Shown here one piece after another: positions 35,806 through 46,573 of a stretch of DNA of 64,000 nt. Positions within the stretch are counted from its first letter, which is position 1. Each line of letters opens with the position of its first letter. The notes below the pieces were generated by a model. It searched no databases. It was not told the DNA's origin and saw nothing but the letters and a program-made list of their open reading frames with translations. A program made the position numbers and the translations under genes. The stretch is from assembly GCA_025506515.1 (NCBI GenBank), contig CM046457.1:39132231-39196230 (forward strand), given 5' to 3'. The stretch comes from Flaveria trinervia. Taxonomy: Eukaryota; Streptophyta; Magnoliopsida; Asterales; Asteraceae.

Positions 35806-37855
35806 TTTACAAGTAGCAATTCATGTCAATGGTTATGAGTTAGCAAGTTTATAGAACACATATAGCTACAACCAAACCTCGACTTGATTACAAGTTTATA
35901 TGATTGACTAAGTGTACTTGGTTCCCATGATGAAGAAGTCATACGTCATCAGGAGCCGACAATACATCAACTTTAGCACCAAATAGGCGTGTCAGGCCCA
36001 AAGATCTAAGACATCGCCAGGCTAGCAATAGTTAATGATTGTAAGCAAAATATGTATCTCATATAAGACTTATAATAACACAAATACCCACGAAAAATAA
36101 AGGTAAAGATGAATTGCATGTGCATTACAAGTATCAAGATGTTTACAAGTGTAAGTTTATAAAGTAAACATGTTTCACCCCAAAAGGTGTGAAATAAAGT
36201 AAAAAGGGGCATGGAGAACTCACTTGGAAAACTCACAATAAGAGTGATAGTTGTAGAGTACATAAGAAAGCTTGGATATCAAGAGTCAAAGGTGATGTCC
36301 TAAATGTTAAAAAACAATAACTTGTGGTTGGAATTCATTACCAGAAGTTAGGATGTTTAGAGAATGCTAAAAAGCGAAAGGTAGATTGAAAAATGATTAT
36401 TGCATCTTTTTTAGATTATGGACAGAATGTTTGGTACGTGTTTGAACACGTTTTTAAAATAGAAAACGGTTTCATAAAATTATAAAAATTTACATTTGAC
36501 TAGTTCAAAGTCTTCTAGAAAACTTTCATTCAGATACATTTTTATGAAAAGATCCTTAAATAGGTTAAACAAGCAGCACAAAACAGAAGGTGTTGAAATG
36601 CGCACTTATCTTGTGAAGACTATTGTTGAGTCGTGCGATTGATTTTGAAGACGTATACACTGTCGTTGAAAAGGTAATTCAATGAACTTAACATTGTAGT
36701 CTGAGTTTACTCAAATGTAGTTTGTTATGATCAAGTTATGGTCGGTTGAAGTAAGATTATATTCTGTCAGAATTGTACTAAGGCACTATGTGCACTTTTA
36801 AAATCGTTAAAGCATGAAACGAGTTAGAAAAATTTATTATGTCAATATATGGTATATTAGTCTTCATTTGAGTTATAAAAATATTCTAAGAGTTTGGCAT
36901 AGCCATCATTTAGAAAAATAATCGTGTGGAATAACCGAATGCGGTGACATAGCCGCCCATGTGCAAATGGGATATTTGTTTACGTTAGTGTGTTGTTAGC
37001 TTGATTATGTTAGTGATTGTTATAAGGTTAGTGATTATTAAAATGTTAATGATCAAATGATAATGATTAAAATAAAAAGAGATTTGGTAGAAGAAAGAAT
37101 AATAGTAAGAACATAAAGTCATAAGAATATTTGGATGTTAGGATGATTGAAATGTATAATATAAAAGCAATAAAAGATTACCTTAGTATTAAGAATTCTT
37201 GAAATTTCTTGTAAAATAAAATTCTTCAAATTGATCATAACCAATGGATGAAAGAAAGATATGAGAGTGAGCAAATAAAAAGTGAGGCCTAAATCTTGTT
37301 TTTATACTTGAAGTTAGGAGTAGGTTATGAATAGTGTTAATGGTGAGTTATAAGTCTTTTAAAAGGGGGTTATGATTGAAATTTGAAATAAATATAAAAT
37401 TAAATAATCTAAATAAATAAAAGAATAATTACAATTTAAACTTTAAATTTAATTTAACAACTTATTTTTTATTAAATCTTTGTAGACTTAATAAATCTAA
37501 TAAGAACTTGTAATTTGATTATTTATTTTAATTGAATATTTAAAATATTATAAATATTAATAACCTTTTATAGACCTTTCATATTTGTAAAAATAATGAT
37601 CTTTGTATTTTAATCCTTTATTTTAATTTTACAACTAAAAATCATAAATGACAATAAACTTTATGAATTTATAAAATTTTATTCTATAAATCATGATGAA
37701 TTGATTTAATAAATGGAAGTTAAATAAATAGTATTATTATTGTTTCTGAAGGATTAAAATAAATTAAATTTCTAACTAATGTATTTGATTTTCCAAAATT
37801 GACCCAAACGGATTCGGGTTTGGGTTTCTATTTTCCAAACTGGGCAGATGTTACA
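35478..37855 (-). mobile_element. Solo LTR of Gypsy type inside Copia-A gag
   Basis: The plus strand starts TGTCACACCCCGACC and ends CAGATGTTACA. Sense is minus, since a TATA-like GTATAAAAAC at about 37302-37312 points left. No PBS or coding region is present. Flanking pentamers CTACT and ATGCT differ at two positions, so the target duplication is decayed or the boundary is off by a few bases. One TCGTGCGATTGA word at 36628-36642 recalls the arrays elsewhere. Confidence 0.75.
35766..35801. repeat. AT microsatellite
   Basis: A nearly pure (AT)n run of about 36 bp in the solo LTR. Confidence 0.9.
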
Positions 37856-38520
37856 ATGCTCATTAGGACCATACATTACATTTCTTGAGACTCCAAGGTC
37901 TCAACAGGCTTAGCATAGTTCCTTTCAAGACAGCTATGCCTTTGTCTCAGGAAGTGAACACTCTAGTGATTATCAATACTACTTTGATGATCTAGAGTGC
38001 TTCAGTCCAGATGTGTGGAGTACGTGGACATAGTCCAACAAATGCTCTCTTAACCTACAGAGCAAAGAAGTTCTTCAAGAGAACTGGAAGACAATTTCCC
38101 CATAACCCAACCAACAGCAAATTTGGTTTGACAAAACTAAGGCCAAATGTTACAACTATAACCAGCTTGGCCATTTTGCAAGGGAATGCAAGGCTCTCAA
38201 GTCAAATCCGGGAACCCCACAGGCCTCCACACATCCCTCTACATCAAAACCCATTGGAAAGTCAATAATGACAGTTGCAATGGCTCAAGAAGTTGACCAA
38301 AGCTTTATGGTACAGGATGTGACTCCTGCTCAAGCACTCATAGCAGGAACAGATGATAATAAGGTATATGAATATCTTTGTACTCCTGCATATATTGTTA
38401 AGGTTAAACTATATCAGGACTATAATATGGAGATTAAATATGATATTGAGTCTCTAGATGTTTTTAAATCTGATTTTAAAAGGGTTGAATCTGACTATTA
38501 AAGAAAAATTATAGAGTTGG
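37856..38520 (+). pseudogene. Copia-A gag, zinc-knuckle part
   Basis: After the solo LTR the reading resumes in mixed frames. Near 38148 it gives CYNYNQLGHFAREC, a CCHC knuckle whose second Cys has become Tyr. From 38268 an open stretch reads TVAMAQEVDQSFMVQDV and ends at a TAA near 38499. The following 38520-38960 has the Glu/Lys-rich coiled part of a long gag with several stops. Confidence 0.75.
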
Positions 38521-38968
38521 AGAAAACTGTGTCCTTGTTAAGACACGAACATACAAACTATAAGACTCAAGTAAAGGATTTAATATCCAAATTGTCTGAG
38601 GCTCAAGCCTAGCTTGTCACTACTGAGGTTCAAGCCAGGAAGTATGCCATTTCTGAGCAAAACTTCCAAGCTTTTATTGCATCATCCTCCCACTCCAAAA
38701 TTTGTTATCAAAACAAAAGAGAGTTGGGGACCAATGAAATTACTCTGCCACACTCTTATGAGTCCATAAGATAACCAAAGTGTGGTACTGAAGAGCAAGA
38801 GTTCCATCTGCTGACCCATCTACACTTGAGTTAAAGAATGATGCAATAATAGAGGCTACCACAGGGGAGGAATAGGTAATTCAACCCACTTCTCCCAGTG
38901 ATGATCAAATCCTAACCACTAAGGCCAGAAGAAGCAGAGCTAAAGTAACAAGAAAAACTATAAAGAAA

Positions 38969-39688
38969 GTGGTTAAGTCTAAGCTGATGATTGACCCAAA
39001 ACAAAAGGGTGTATTCATCTCAACTGGATTCCAGATGGTATGTAAGTCTGATTCAAGAAAGGGGTGTAGTACTAACACTCCTGTCCTACCAAAGGGTCAA
39101 AAGTTAAAGGGAAAGGTTGCTGATGAAGAGAAAAAGCACAAGAAACAGCAATCCTCATGTTCCCAAAAGACTAACATTGCATGCATAATGTATGGTCTAC
39201 AAAACCATATGGCCAAAGATTGTTATTACAATCCTGCTAGCACACATTATGCAAATAATGTTAAAAGTGAAGGAGTTAGGGAAGGTTTCTCATTTGGACC
39301 CTATCAAATGGTCCAAGTCATGAAAAAAAGAAAGCTGGTTTTCGAAGCAAGGTTGCTTTTAGAAGAAAGTCCTTCTTCCAAAGGGAAAATGGCTTCAGAA
39401 GCTAAAGTTGTCAAGAATCATAAGAACAAAAGAGTTCCCTTGAAAGCATCCCAGAAGAAGACTACTTCAGAAGAAAGGGTGGTAAAGGCTTCTTCCGAAA
39501 AGAAAGAAGCTTCGGAAGAATGCCATGCTACAAAAGCTTCAACAAGCTCATCCTCCATGATCAACCAAAAGATGGATTGGAAGATCAAAAAAGATGCTGC
39601 AGCCCAAACCTCTTCTTCAAAGACAACCATTGAACCCCCATGTTTAAAATTTGGTTCAATTATGTCACTATCATTAGAAGAATTCTAA
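38969..39688 (+). pseudogene. Copia-A gag-pol linker with second knuckle and palindrome-coded repeats
   Basis: The 239-codon open stretch is Lys/Ser-rich. CIMYGLQNHMAKDC (about 39180-39225) is a second CCHC-like motif with Cys to Tyr. From 39343 to 39535 the DNA holds CTTCGGAAG/CTTCAGAAG words that are read as repeated SEE/SEA/ASSE codons, so the palindromic array is in coding sequence here. It ends shortly before the protease. No further domain is seen. Confidence 0.7.
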
Positions 39689-39759
39689 CCCAAGACCAAC
39701 AAGGCTTGGGTTTCCAATCAAAAGTAATCATCTCATCTTATGTGTAGGGACATCCATAT

Positions 39760-40315
39760 GACAAGAATAACAATGTTTGGATTATGGACAGTGAATGCTC
39801 CAGGCACATGACACGGAATAGATCTCTCCTTTAACAATTTCAACATTATGATGGAGGTCCTGTCCAGTTTGGAGGTGAGGTCGGAAGATATATTTCTGGC
39901 AGAGGAAGTATATCCTACGGAAAATTAAAAGTTGACAAAGTTAACTTTGTCAAACAGCTTGAACACATTATGTTAAGTGTTTCTCAGTTTTGTGATCAAA
40001 AGCGTCAAATGCTCTTCACAAAACATGAGTGCATTATCCTCAAACCCAGGATGACAATTCCTCCGGAATTGGTGCTTCTTAAATCTCCCAGAAAAGGGGA
40101 TATGTACAAGCTTGATATGAACAATGCTTCCTTAATAGGTGAAGTGTCATGCTTTCTTTCCAAAGCTTATGGTGATGAGTCAACACTATGGCATAAACGA
40201 ATGTGTCATGTAAATTTTAAGACAATGAATAAATTGGCTAAAAATAACTTGGTACATGGTTTGCCTAAAAAGGATTTTTCTGTAAAGATAACTATGTTGC
40301 ATGCTTGAAAAGGAA
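39760..40315 (+). pseudogene. Copia-A protease and GAG-pre-integrase
   Basis: NNVWIMDSECSRHMTRN shows the protease site with DSGC altered to DSEC, so the catalytic loop Gly is lost. After a stop, VQFGGEVGRYISGRGSI and LSVSQFCDQ follow. From 40080, YKLDMNNASLIG and LWHKRMCHVNFKTMNKLAKNNLVHGLP is the pre-integrase/HHCC start. A frame change near 40300 ends the stretch. Confidence 0.8.
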
Positions 40316-41030
40316 GCAACACAGGACATCTCATAAATCCAAAGTTGTTAACTCTATCACCACTCCATTACACTTATTTCACATGGATGTATTTGGTCCT
40401 AAAAGTATAATGAGCATTGGAAGGAAATCATTCTGCCTTGTGATAGTTGATGATTTACAAGATTTACATGGGTATTCTTTTTAAGATCAAATGATAAAAC
40501 TATTGAAACATTAAAAACTTCTATTCTTAAGATAGAAAATCAAACTGATCATAAGGTTAAAATAATAGAAGTGATCAAGGGATTGAGTTTAAGAACCTCG
40601 TTCTTGACTCATTTGTAACTCAAAAGGATTTCCAGACAATAGAGTGCTCCCAAAACTCCTGAACAAAATGGTGTTGCTGAGAGGAGGAACAAGACACTTA
40701 TTGAGTCTGCTTGAACTATGTTAGTTGATTCAAAGCTGCCTCTAATGTTCTGGCAGAGGCAATTAGCACTGCATGCTATGTGCAGAATAGGGTTCTTGTA
40801 GTTAAGCCACATGGAAAAACCCCTTATGAGTTATGGAACAAGAGGCCACCGTTCATTGGCTTTCTAAGGTCCTTTGGTAGCAGGTGCACCATGCTTAACA
40901 CAAAAGATAATTCGACAAAGTTTGCTGAAAAGTCGGATGATGCTATCTTTGTTGGATACTCCTCTAGCTCTAAAGCTTATAGAGTATACAACATCAAAAA
41001 TCAACAATTTGAGGAATAATCCAATATTGT
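40316..41030 (+). pseudogene. Copia-A integrase
   Basis: In broken frames one can follow the Cys-rich end (CLKRKQHRTS-like), FHMDVFGPKS, then PEQNGVAERRNKTLIES near 40660-40700. An open stretch from 40780 reads QNRVLVVKPHGKTPYELWNKRPP and VGYSSSSKAYRVYN, the C-terminal part of Copia integrase. The core is disrupted by several small indels. Confidence 0.75.
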
Positions 41031-41639
41031 TGTCAATGAGCACACTCCTTGTGTTAGGGGGAATGGCCCTGATCATATTTTTGACTTAGAATTGTTTCCA
41101 AACTATTCTAAACCATCTTGTGAGAATGTTTCAGCTGGAATAGCACTCAAAGCAATTCTGAAGATAACCAACTATTTGAGTTACTCAGACCTATTCCAAG
41201 TTCTTCAAGAGTTACAATAAATCAAGCTTCCACTATTAACAGAATTGGCAATATAACTATCTCAAGGGATAGTGGAGCTTCAACCAGTGATTCACTTATT
41301 GACCCTCAAACTTCATCAAGTGACACTGCACAACACCAAGTTGATAAAAGTAGCATCTTGAAGGAACATGCAACTGTTAATACTGCTTCACAGCCAACAA
41401 ATGATGATGTCTCTTATTCATTCAATCAGTTCTCATTGAATGAGTTTGAAACAGCAGCTGGACAAAGTCTTCAAGCTCCTGAGCAATATATGTCCAATCT
41501 GGATCTATCTTTGCAACTGGAAGTGATAGCTTGACTAAGGATTCACAACACTCATCCAGTTGAAAACATCATAGGGATGTCTCTAAAGGTGAGAACAAGA
41601 GGATAGACTCATCATGGGAATGTTTGCTTGTACTCATGC

Positions 41640-42300
41640 TTCTTGTCTCAGATGGAACCCAAAAAGGTAAAAGATGCCTTGAAAGATAGTAGTTAGGTTG
41701 AATCGATACAAGAGGAGTTGCTTCAATTCAAGAGACAAAAGGTTTGGAACTATGTCTGCTACCATCTAGTCGAGTACCTATAGGCACAAAATGGGTTTTT
41801 AGGAACAAGAGAGATGACGGAGGCTTGATTTCGAGAACAAGGCAAGACTAGTGGTTCGAGGATACACTCAAGAGGAGGGAATTGGTTATACTGATGTCTT
41901 TGCACCTGTTGCAAGACTTGAGGCAGTTAGAATCTTCCTTGCTTATGCTGCATCCAAGAATTTCACTTTCTACCAACTTGATGTCAAATGTGCCTTTCTA
42001 TATGGGGAAATAGATAGGGAAGTCTATGTGTGCCAGCCTCCAGGATTTAAAGGCCCATAACACCCCAACTATGTGTGCAAATGGATAAAGCTCTATATGG
42101 GCTGCACCAAGCACTAGGCTGTGGTATGAGACTTTGTCTTAGTTTCTCCTGAAAAATGGTTACACTAGAGGTACCATTAATAAGACTCTTTTAAGAAAGT
42201 CTAGAAAGGACATCTTGCTCATTCAAGTCTATGTTGATAACATCATATTTGTTTCTTCAAATGACCAGATGTGTAAAGACTTGAAAGTATCATGAAAAAG
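41640..42300 (+). pseudogene. Copia-A RT, truncated
   Basis: EPKKVKDALKDSS-stop-VESIQEELLQFKRQKVW opens the RT; the stop is a TAG where Trp is usual. The 41851-42060 stretch gives GYTQEEGIGYTDVFAPVARLEAVRIFLAYAASKNF and FLYGEIDREVYVCQPPGF. Near 42225 the catalytic box reads YVDNIIF instead of YVDD. After 42300 about one hundred codons of the RT-RNase H connection are missing. Confidence 0.8.
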
Positions 42301-42329
42301 AAGTTTGCGATGAGTTCCAAGGAACAACA

Positions 42330-42803
42330 ATTTCAATCTCTTTGGCTACTCTGATAGTGTCTATGGTGGCTGCAACATTGACAAGACATCAACATCAGGT
42401 GGATGTCAATTTCTTGGTGGAAGGATCATCTCATGGCAATGCAAGAAGCAATCTTGTGTCTTTACATCAACTGCTGAAGCTGAATACATTACTGCTGCAA
42501 GTTGTTGTGCTCAGATGCTATGGATTTAAAACCAGATGTTAGACAATGGATTCAACTTTATGAGCACTCCTATCTACATTGACAACAACAATGCTATCTC
42601 TATCACTGGAAATCCTTTGAAGCACTCCAAGACAAAGAATTAATATCAGGTATCATTTCATTAGAGATATTCATGAGAAAAATCTAATTAAGCTAATCAA
42701 AGTTGATTCAAATGAACAATATGCTGACTTGTTCACCAAAGCTTTTGATGAACAAAGATTTAAGTATCTCATTACAGCTATTGGGATGATAAGCATTGAT
42801 TAG
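42330..42803 (+). pseudogene. Copia-A RNase H
   Basis: The RNase H begins FGYSDSVYGGCN (usual DxDYAGC with the second Asp changed) and continues KTSTSGGCQFLGG, STAEAEYITAASCCAQMLWI, a stop, then TPIYIDNNNAI and NPLKHSKTK. The end LFTKAFDEQRFKYL...IGMISID and TAG at about 42801-42803 matches the normal C-terminus of Copia polyproteins. Confidence 0.8.
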
Positions 42804-43437
42804 TCTACCTCTTTTGAAAAACCTTTTATATATGTAATGTCTTATGTCAATGCAATCTTAACCCTATTACAAAATGTCTCTCTCTGAAATTTTCACTAAG
42901 TAGAAATTTTTCCGAAGAGGAATTAACTCTCGGAAGATGTTTTACATATCTTCCGAAGCAAATTTCCCAGGATAATTTCCTCCCGGAGAGTTTTAGTCTC
43001 TGAAGAAGCAATGTTTAAATATCAGATCTATTTCTAAAGCTTATAAAACTCTCCATTCGGAAAGCAATCTTTACTCTCAGAAATAGAACTTTACCTTCGG
43101 AAGTAATGATTGCCTTCGGAAGACAAAATTACTTTCGGAAATACTTACTCGGAAGAGAGATTTTACTGTGTAACAGAAATCTTTTGGGCCCCACTCTGTA
43201 AAAAGTAAAGATTTTGTTAATGATGTCAGATTATTTAACTGAACTAAACCTTACCGCCCCTGTCATATCATCCACTAAAACATCACATCACCTTATCCTA
43301 AACCCAAAACCGTCATTTCAACCTTTTTAAATAATCCTGATTACTCACTTCATCTTCTTACCATATTTTACTACCCTAAAAGCTTTCTTCATCTTCAATT
43401 TACCCAAGTCCAAACTCATCTACTTTCACCTTCTCAA
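42804..43437 (+). other. Copia-A noncoding stretch with CTTCGGAAG words
   Basis: Between the polyprotein stop and ORF3, 42899-43165 holds about ten CTTCCGAAG/CTTCGGAAG-type words. Position and motif type fit the repeated palindromic motif region described for Sireviruses. No coding sequence is present. Confidence 0.65.
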
Positions 43438-46035
43438 ATGGCACTTAACCCTCAACACAATCAAATCGCACTCTTGATTCTTCAAGAGATGTTGACTTCT
43501 CTGATATAATTTCCGTTCTTACCCAATCATCTTATTACACTACAGATTGTTAACCCTATTAGTTTATTCAAATAATATGTTTGAATTATGGAAAATGGTC
43601 AAATTAAAACCTTAAATGGGGCTCGAGTAATAAGATCGAGCATTTTTGGCTAGGAGTTGGTCATTACTGAACAACTCATCAGGGAGCATCTCGAGCTTCA
43701 TGATGAGGGTGCACCTCCATCGGGAAACATTCTTCATGTATCCTAGGTTTCTCCAGCATATAATCAACTGTGAGCTGGAACATAGTCAACTTGTCTGTGC
43801 AACTACTCTGACTGTCCCTCAAATGAGGCTGAACATCTTCAAGAGTTTGAAGAAAGTATCCACAAATTTCACTGGAAGATACACTGCTCTATGCTTCTAG
43901 GTATGACTGAGCAAATAGCTCCTAGTGACATCCCGTTAACCCCACAAGTGATGAAACCCACACCAGCAACTACCTTCATATTGCCAAATCTACCTTCTCA
44001 CCTCATGACCATCATATATTAAGACGCCCCAAACGAACCCTTGTTCAATCTTCTCTGATTAAACAAGCTCTTCTTGTTCAATCCAGAAAGACTAGAGTGG
44101 AACAATGGGCTCCCACTCAGTCTGAGGTCTCACCATCCTTCACCATTGACCTCAATATGGGTTTTGAGTATCCTTAGTCTAAAGCCCATGAGCCTGAAAC
44201 CCAAGCTAAAAACCCCCAGTGTGAGTATCTATACTCCTCTGAGCAGCCACAAAGGGACAACCCCACCATAGGCTCAATGCCTGTAGACATTGACAAAGTC
44301 CCGGGTCATTAGGCTTAACCTCTCTATCCTTACTGACCTTCTTTTCAAAACTAATAAAGAGATTACGTCTCTTCATGGCAATGAAGTTGATCTACAACAC
44401 TCTCTCAAAGATCAACAAAGCCTAGAGAGACCTCTTATCTCTAGCCTCCATTAGCAAGCCTTTATTGAGGTGAGTCCCACTAATGTGGAGGGGACTCATG
44501 CAGATTCAGCTGCCACTACAGAAGGTGCCTCAATGAACCTTGCGGACAATGGTAACATTTCTAAGACTGAATGATCTATGGCAAGCATGCCTTTTGATGA
44601 CTTTGAAAGAGACAACACTAAGCAAGGGAAACTAGAGTGCTAATAAACCATATGTGGTGGTGAGGATGAACATACTAGGTATGGTACCTCATTATCCTAT
44701 GATTTTTCAAAATAAGATGAGGGAAGACTACAACTCACCATTCAAGACTGCTTTCTAAAGTCTCAAACCTCGAACCATCAAGGTTTAGGTCTTTAGAGGA
44801 TAGGTCCGCCACTTAGCAACTTGAGATTGATAGTCTCAAGATCAACTAGCTGAGAAACAGATTGGGAGATCTGTTAGGCATGCCCCATTCAGGTCTCCTT
44901 GACCTCTTCCTCTAGCTCATCTTGCTCTCAAGATGATGCTACCAAAAAGGGGGAGAATTTTCAGAGACAAACAACTGAGGAATCACTAAGCCAAACTTCA
45001 ACTTCCAAATATTCGGCTCCCATTACAACTATCTTTCCTGAGCCATCCCAAGTTGTACTACAAATAGACCCAAGGATGCTCAGAGATCTCTATAGGCTCT
45101 TTTCCAAGTTTCTATTGAGATCTTCTCTAGATCAGCCTAGCCCTGATGCGACTATGATGTACTTTGGAGCTAAAGTGCTTCAGAGGTTAAGTGCACCTTC
45201 TATCACTATGGAAGAAGTTGGTCAACCTAAGGTCCAAATGGAACCTGAGATTCACTTCGAAGGGGAAATGAGGACCGATGGCCCAACAACCGAAACAGTT
45301 GGGACAAAACTGCACTCCCTCAAACTTCCGAAGCTAAAGTCAAAGCCTTGGAAGAACAATCTGAGTCTTCCGAAGCTGAAATGGAAGCTGCGGAAGGATT
45401 GTTCTCCTTGTCCGAGGATCTAATCATCACAGACGTAATTCTAGAGCTAGCATCTGAGGTGAATAGTGAGGACTTTCTTAACCAACCCCTAGCTCAGACT
45501 CCTTACTACCTCTATTCAATCTGAACCCTCTATCCAAGAACCACCAAAGTCAAGCACTTCCAAAGATGATAAAGGAAAGAAGAAAATGACATCGGAAGAG
45601 CTTCAAGAGGAGGAGAGGATTGAAAAGCTTAAAAGAAAAGGTAGACTTCAAATTGAGAAGCTATTAGCTGCCAGTTCCAAATTAGCTGCAACCAACTAGG
45701 AAGAAGTCAATAACAAAAAGAGGGTAGACATTATTGACAGGCTCATCAAGCTTGGAGCTGCCAATGAAGACATACTCCTGCTACCATTAAAGGAGTTAGT
45801 AGAGCTTGAAAAAGGCAACCAGGCTACAGAATGAACGAAAGGAGGAAGCAGAATGGTTGGCCTTGGAGGAGGAAAGAGAAAGAGAAAAGAGGGAAGCTGA
45901 TCTGTAGCTCCCGAGGGAAAGGATATCTTTCCTAACCTCTAGAGGTTTCTCTCCTCAAGAACTATATCCACATGATGATGATACGATCCTATGGCTCTTC
46001 AACAAAGAGTAGGATCAACCAGAGAAAGAAAGAAA
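43438..46035 (+). pseudogene. Copia-A downstream ORF3 (envelope-like position)
   Basis: The start MALNPQHNQIALL is followed, across frame changes, by IISFLTQSS, NGARVIRSSIFG and LVITEQLIREHLELHDEG. This pattern is found in the extra ORF of Asteraceae Sirevirus-like Copia elements, sometimes mis-annotated as synaptobrevin/longin-like. The middle is Ser/Thr/Pro-rich. From 44899 to 45423 there is an open stretch with DPRMLRDLYRLFSKFLLR. The end is a Lys/Glu coiled-coil (EERIEKLKRKGRLQIEKLL, DIIDRLIKLGAANEDILL). At least ten lesions break it. Function is unknown. Confidence 0.6.
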
Positions 46036-46269
46036 GTGTTGATACATTATGTCCCTAGTTTATGTTCTTAACGTAAAAGTCTTTCATTTCTTACACATGT
46101 GTAATGTAATGACTTAATGAAATATGTGATGCTTTTGATGTTTGTTTGTCTTTGAATATTTCATATTGTTATTGTATTTGATATAATTCATATATATAAA
46201 CATCTTATATAGGTTTGAGGTTGTTATACATGGTTCTAAGTCAATAATGATTGAGAAATATGTTCAACC

Positions 46270-46573
46270 TAGTCGGTGATTATTCATGCTAATGAATCAT
46301 ACTTATGGACCATATGCATGAATGAATCATACTCGATGCGTAGAGGGAACGGAAGATCCAATAGAAACATCCCGTAAAGAGTGAGCACAAGGGCTCCCTC
46401 ACAGGGTGAAAAGATCACGAAACAGATAGATAAACGAACAAGCAATGAGGAACACGTATGAGATATAAAATGCACACAACCCTGGCATGCAAATCTACAT
46501 GAAGGTTCCTAGGTTATAGTCTAGGTCAAGTGTATTGCCTAATTCTCTATAACCAATGGCTCTGATACCTGTC
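46270..46573 (-). other. Gypsy family C leader with PBS
   Basis: On the minus strand the family C LTR ends GGGTGTGACA and is followed by GACAGGTATCAGAGCC (PBS at 46558-46569 for initiator tRNA-Met, first base changed). The rest, to 46270, is untranslated leader. gag and pol are not present, so the element is cut here. Confidence 0.65.

Larger units (their letters stand above)
33755..46260 (+). mobile_element. Copia-A: decayed Sirevirus-like Copia element
   Basis: Plus-strand order: 5' LTR, PBS, gag (split by a solo LTR), second knuckle region, protease, integrase, RT (3' half deleted), RNase H, noncoding stretch with palindromic words, extra ORF3. No 3' LTR is found before the family C Gypsy LTR, so the right end is truncated and 46260 is approximate. 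Dozens of stops and shifts show long decay. Confidence 0.8.

Noticed and set aside
35478..37855. Perfect target duplication for this solo LTR
   Set aside because: Flanking pentamers CTACT and ATGCT do not match; the LTR call rests on termini and TATA only.
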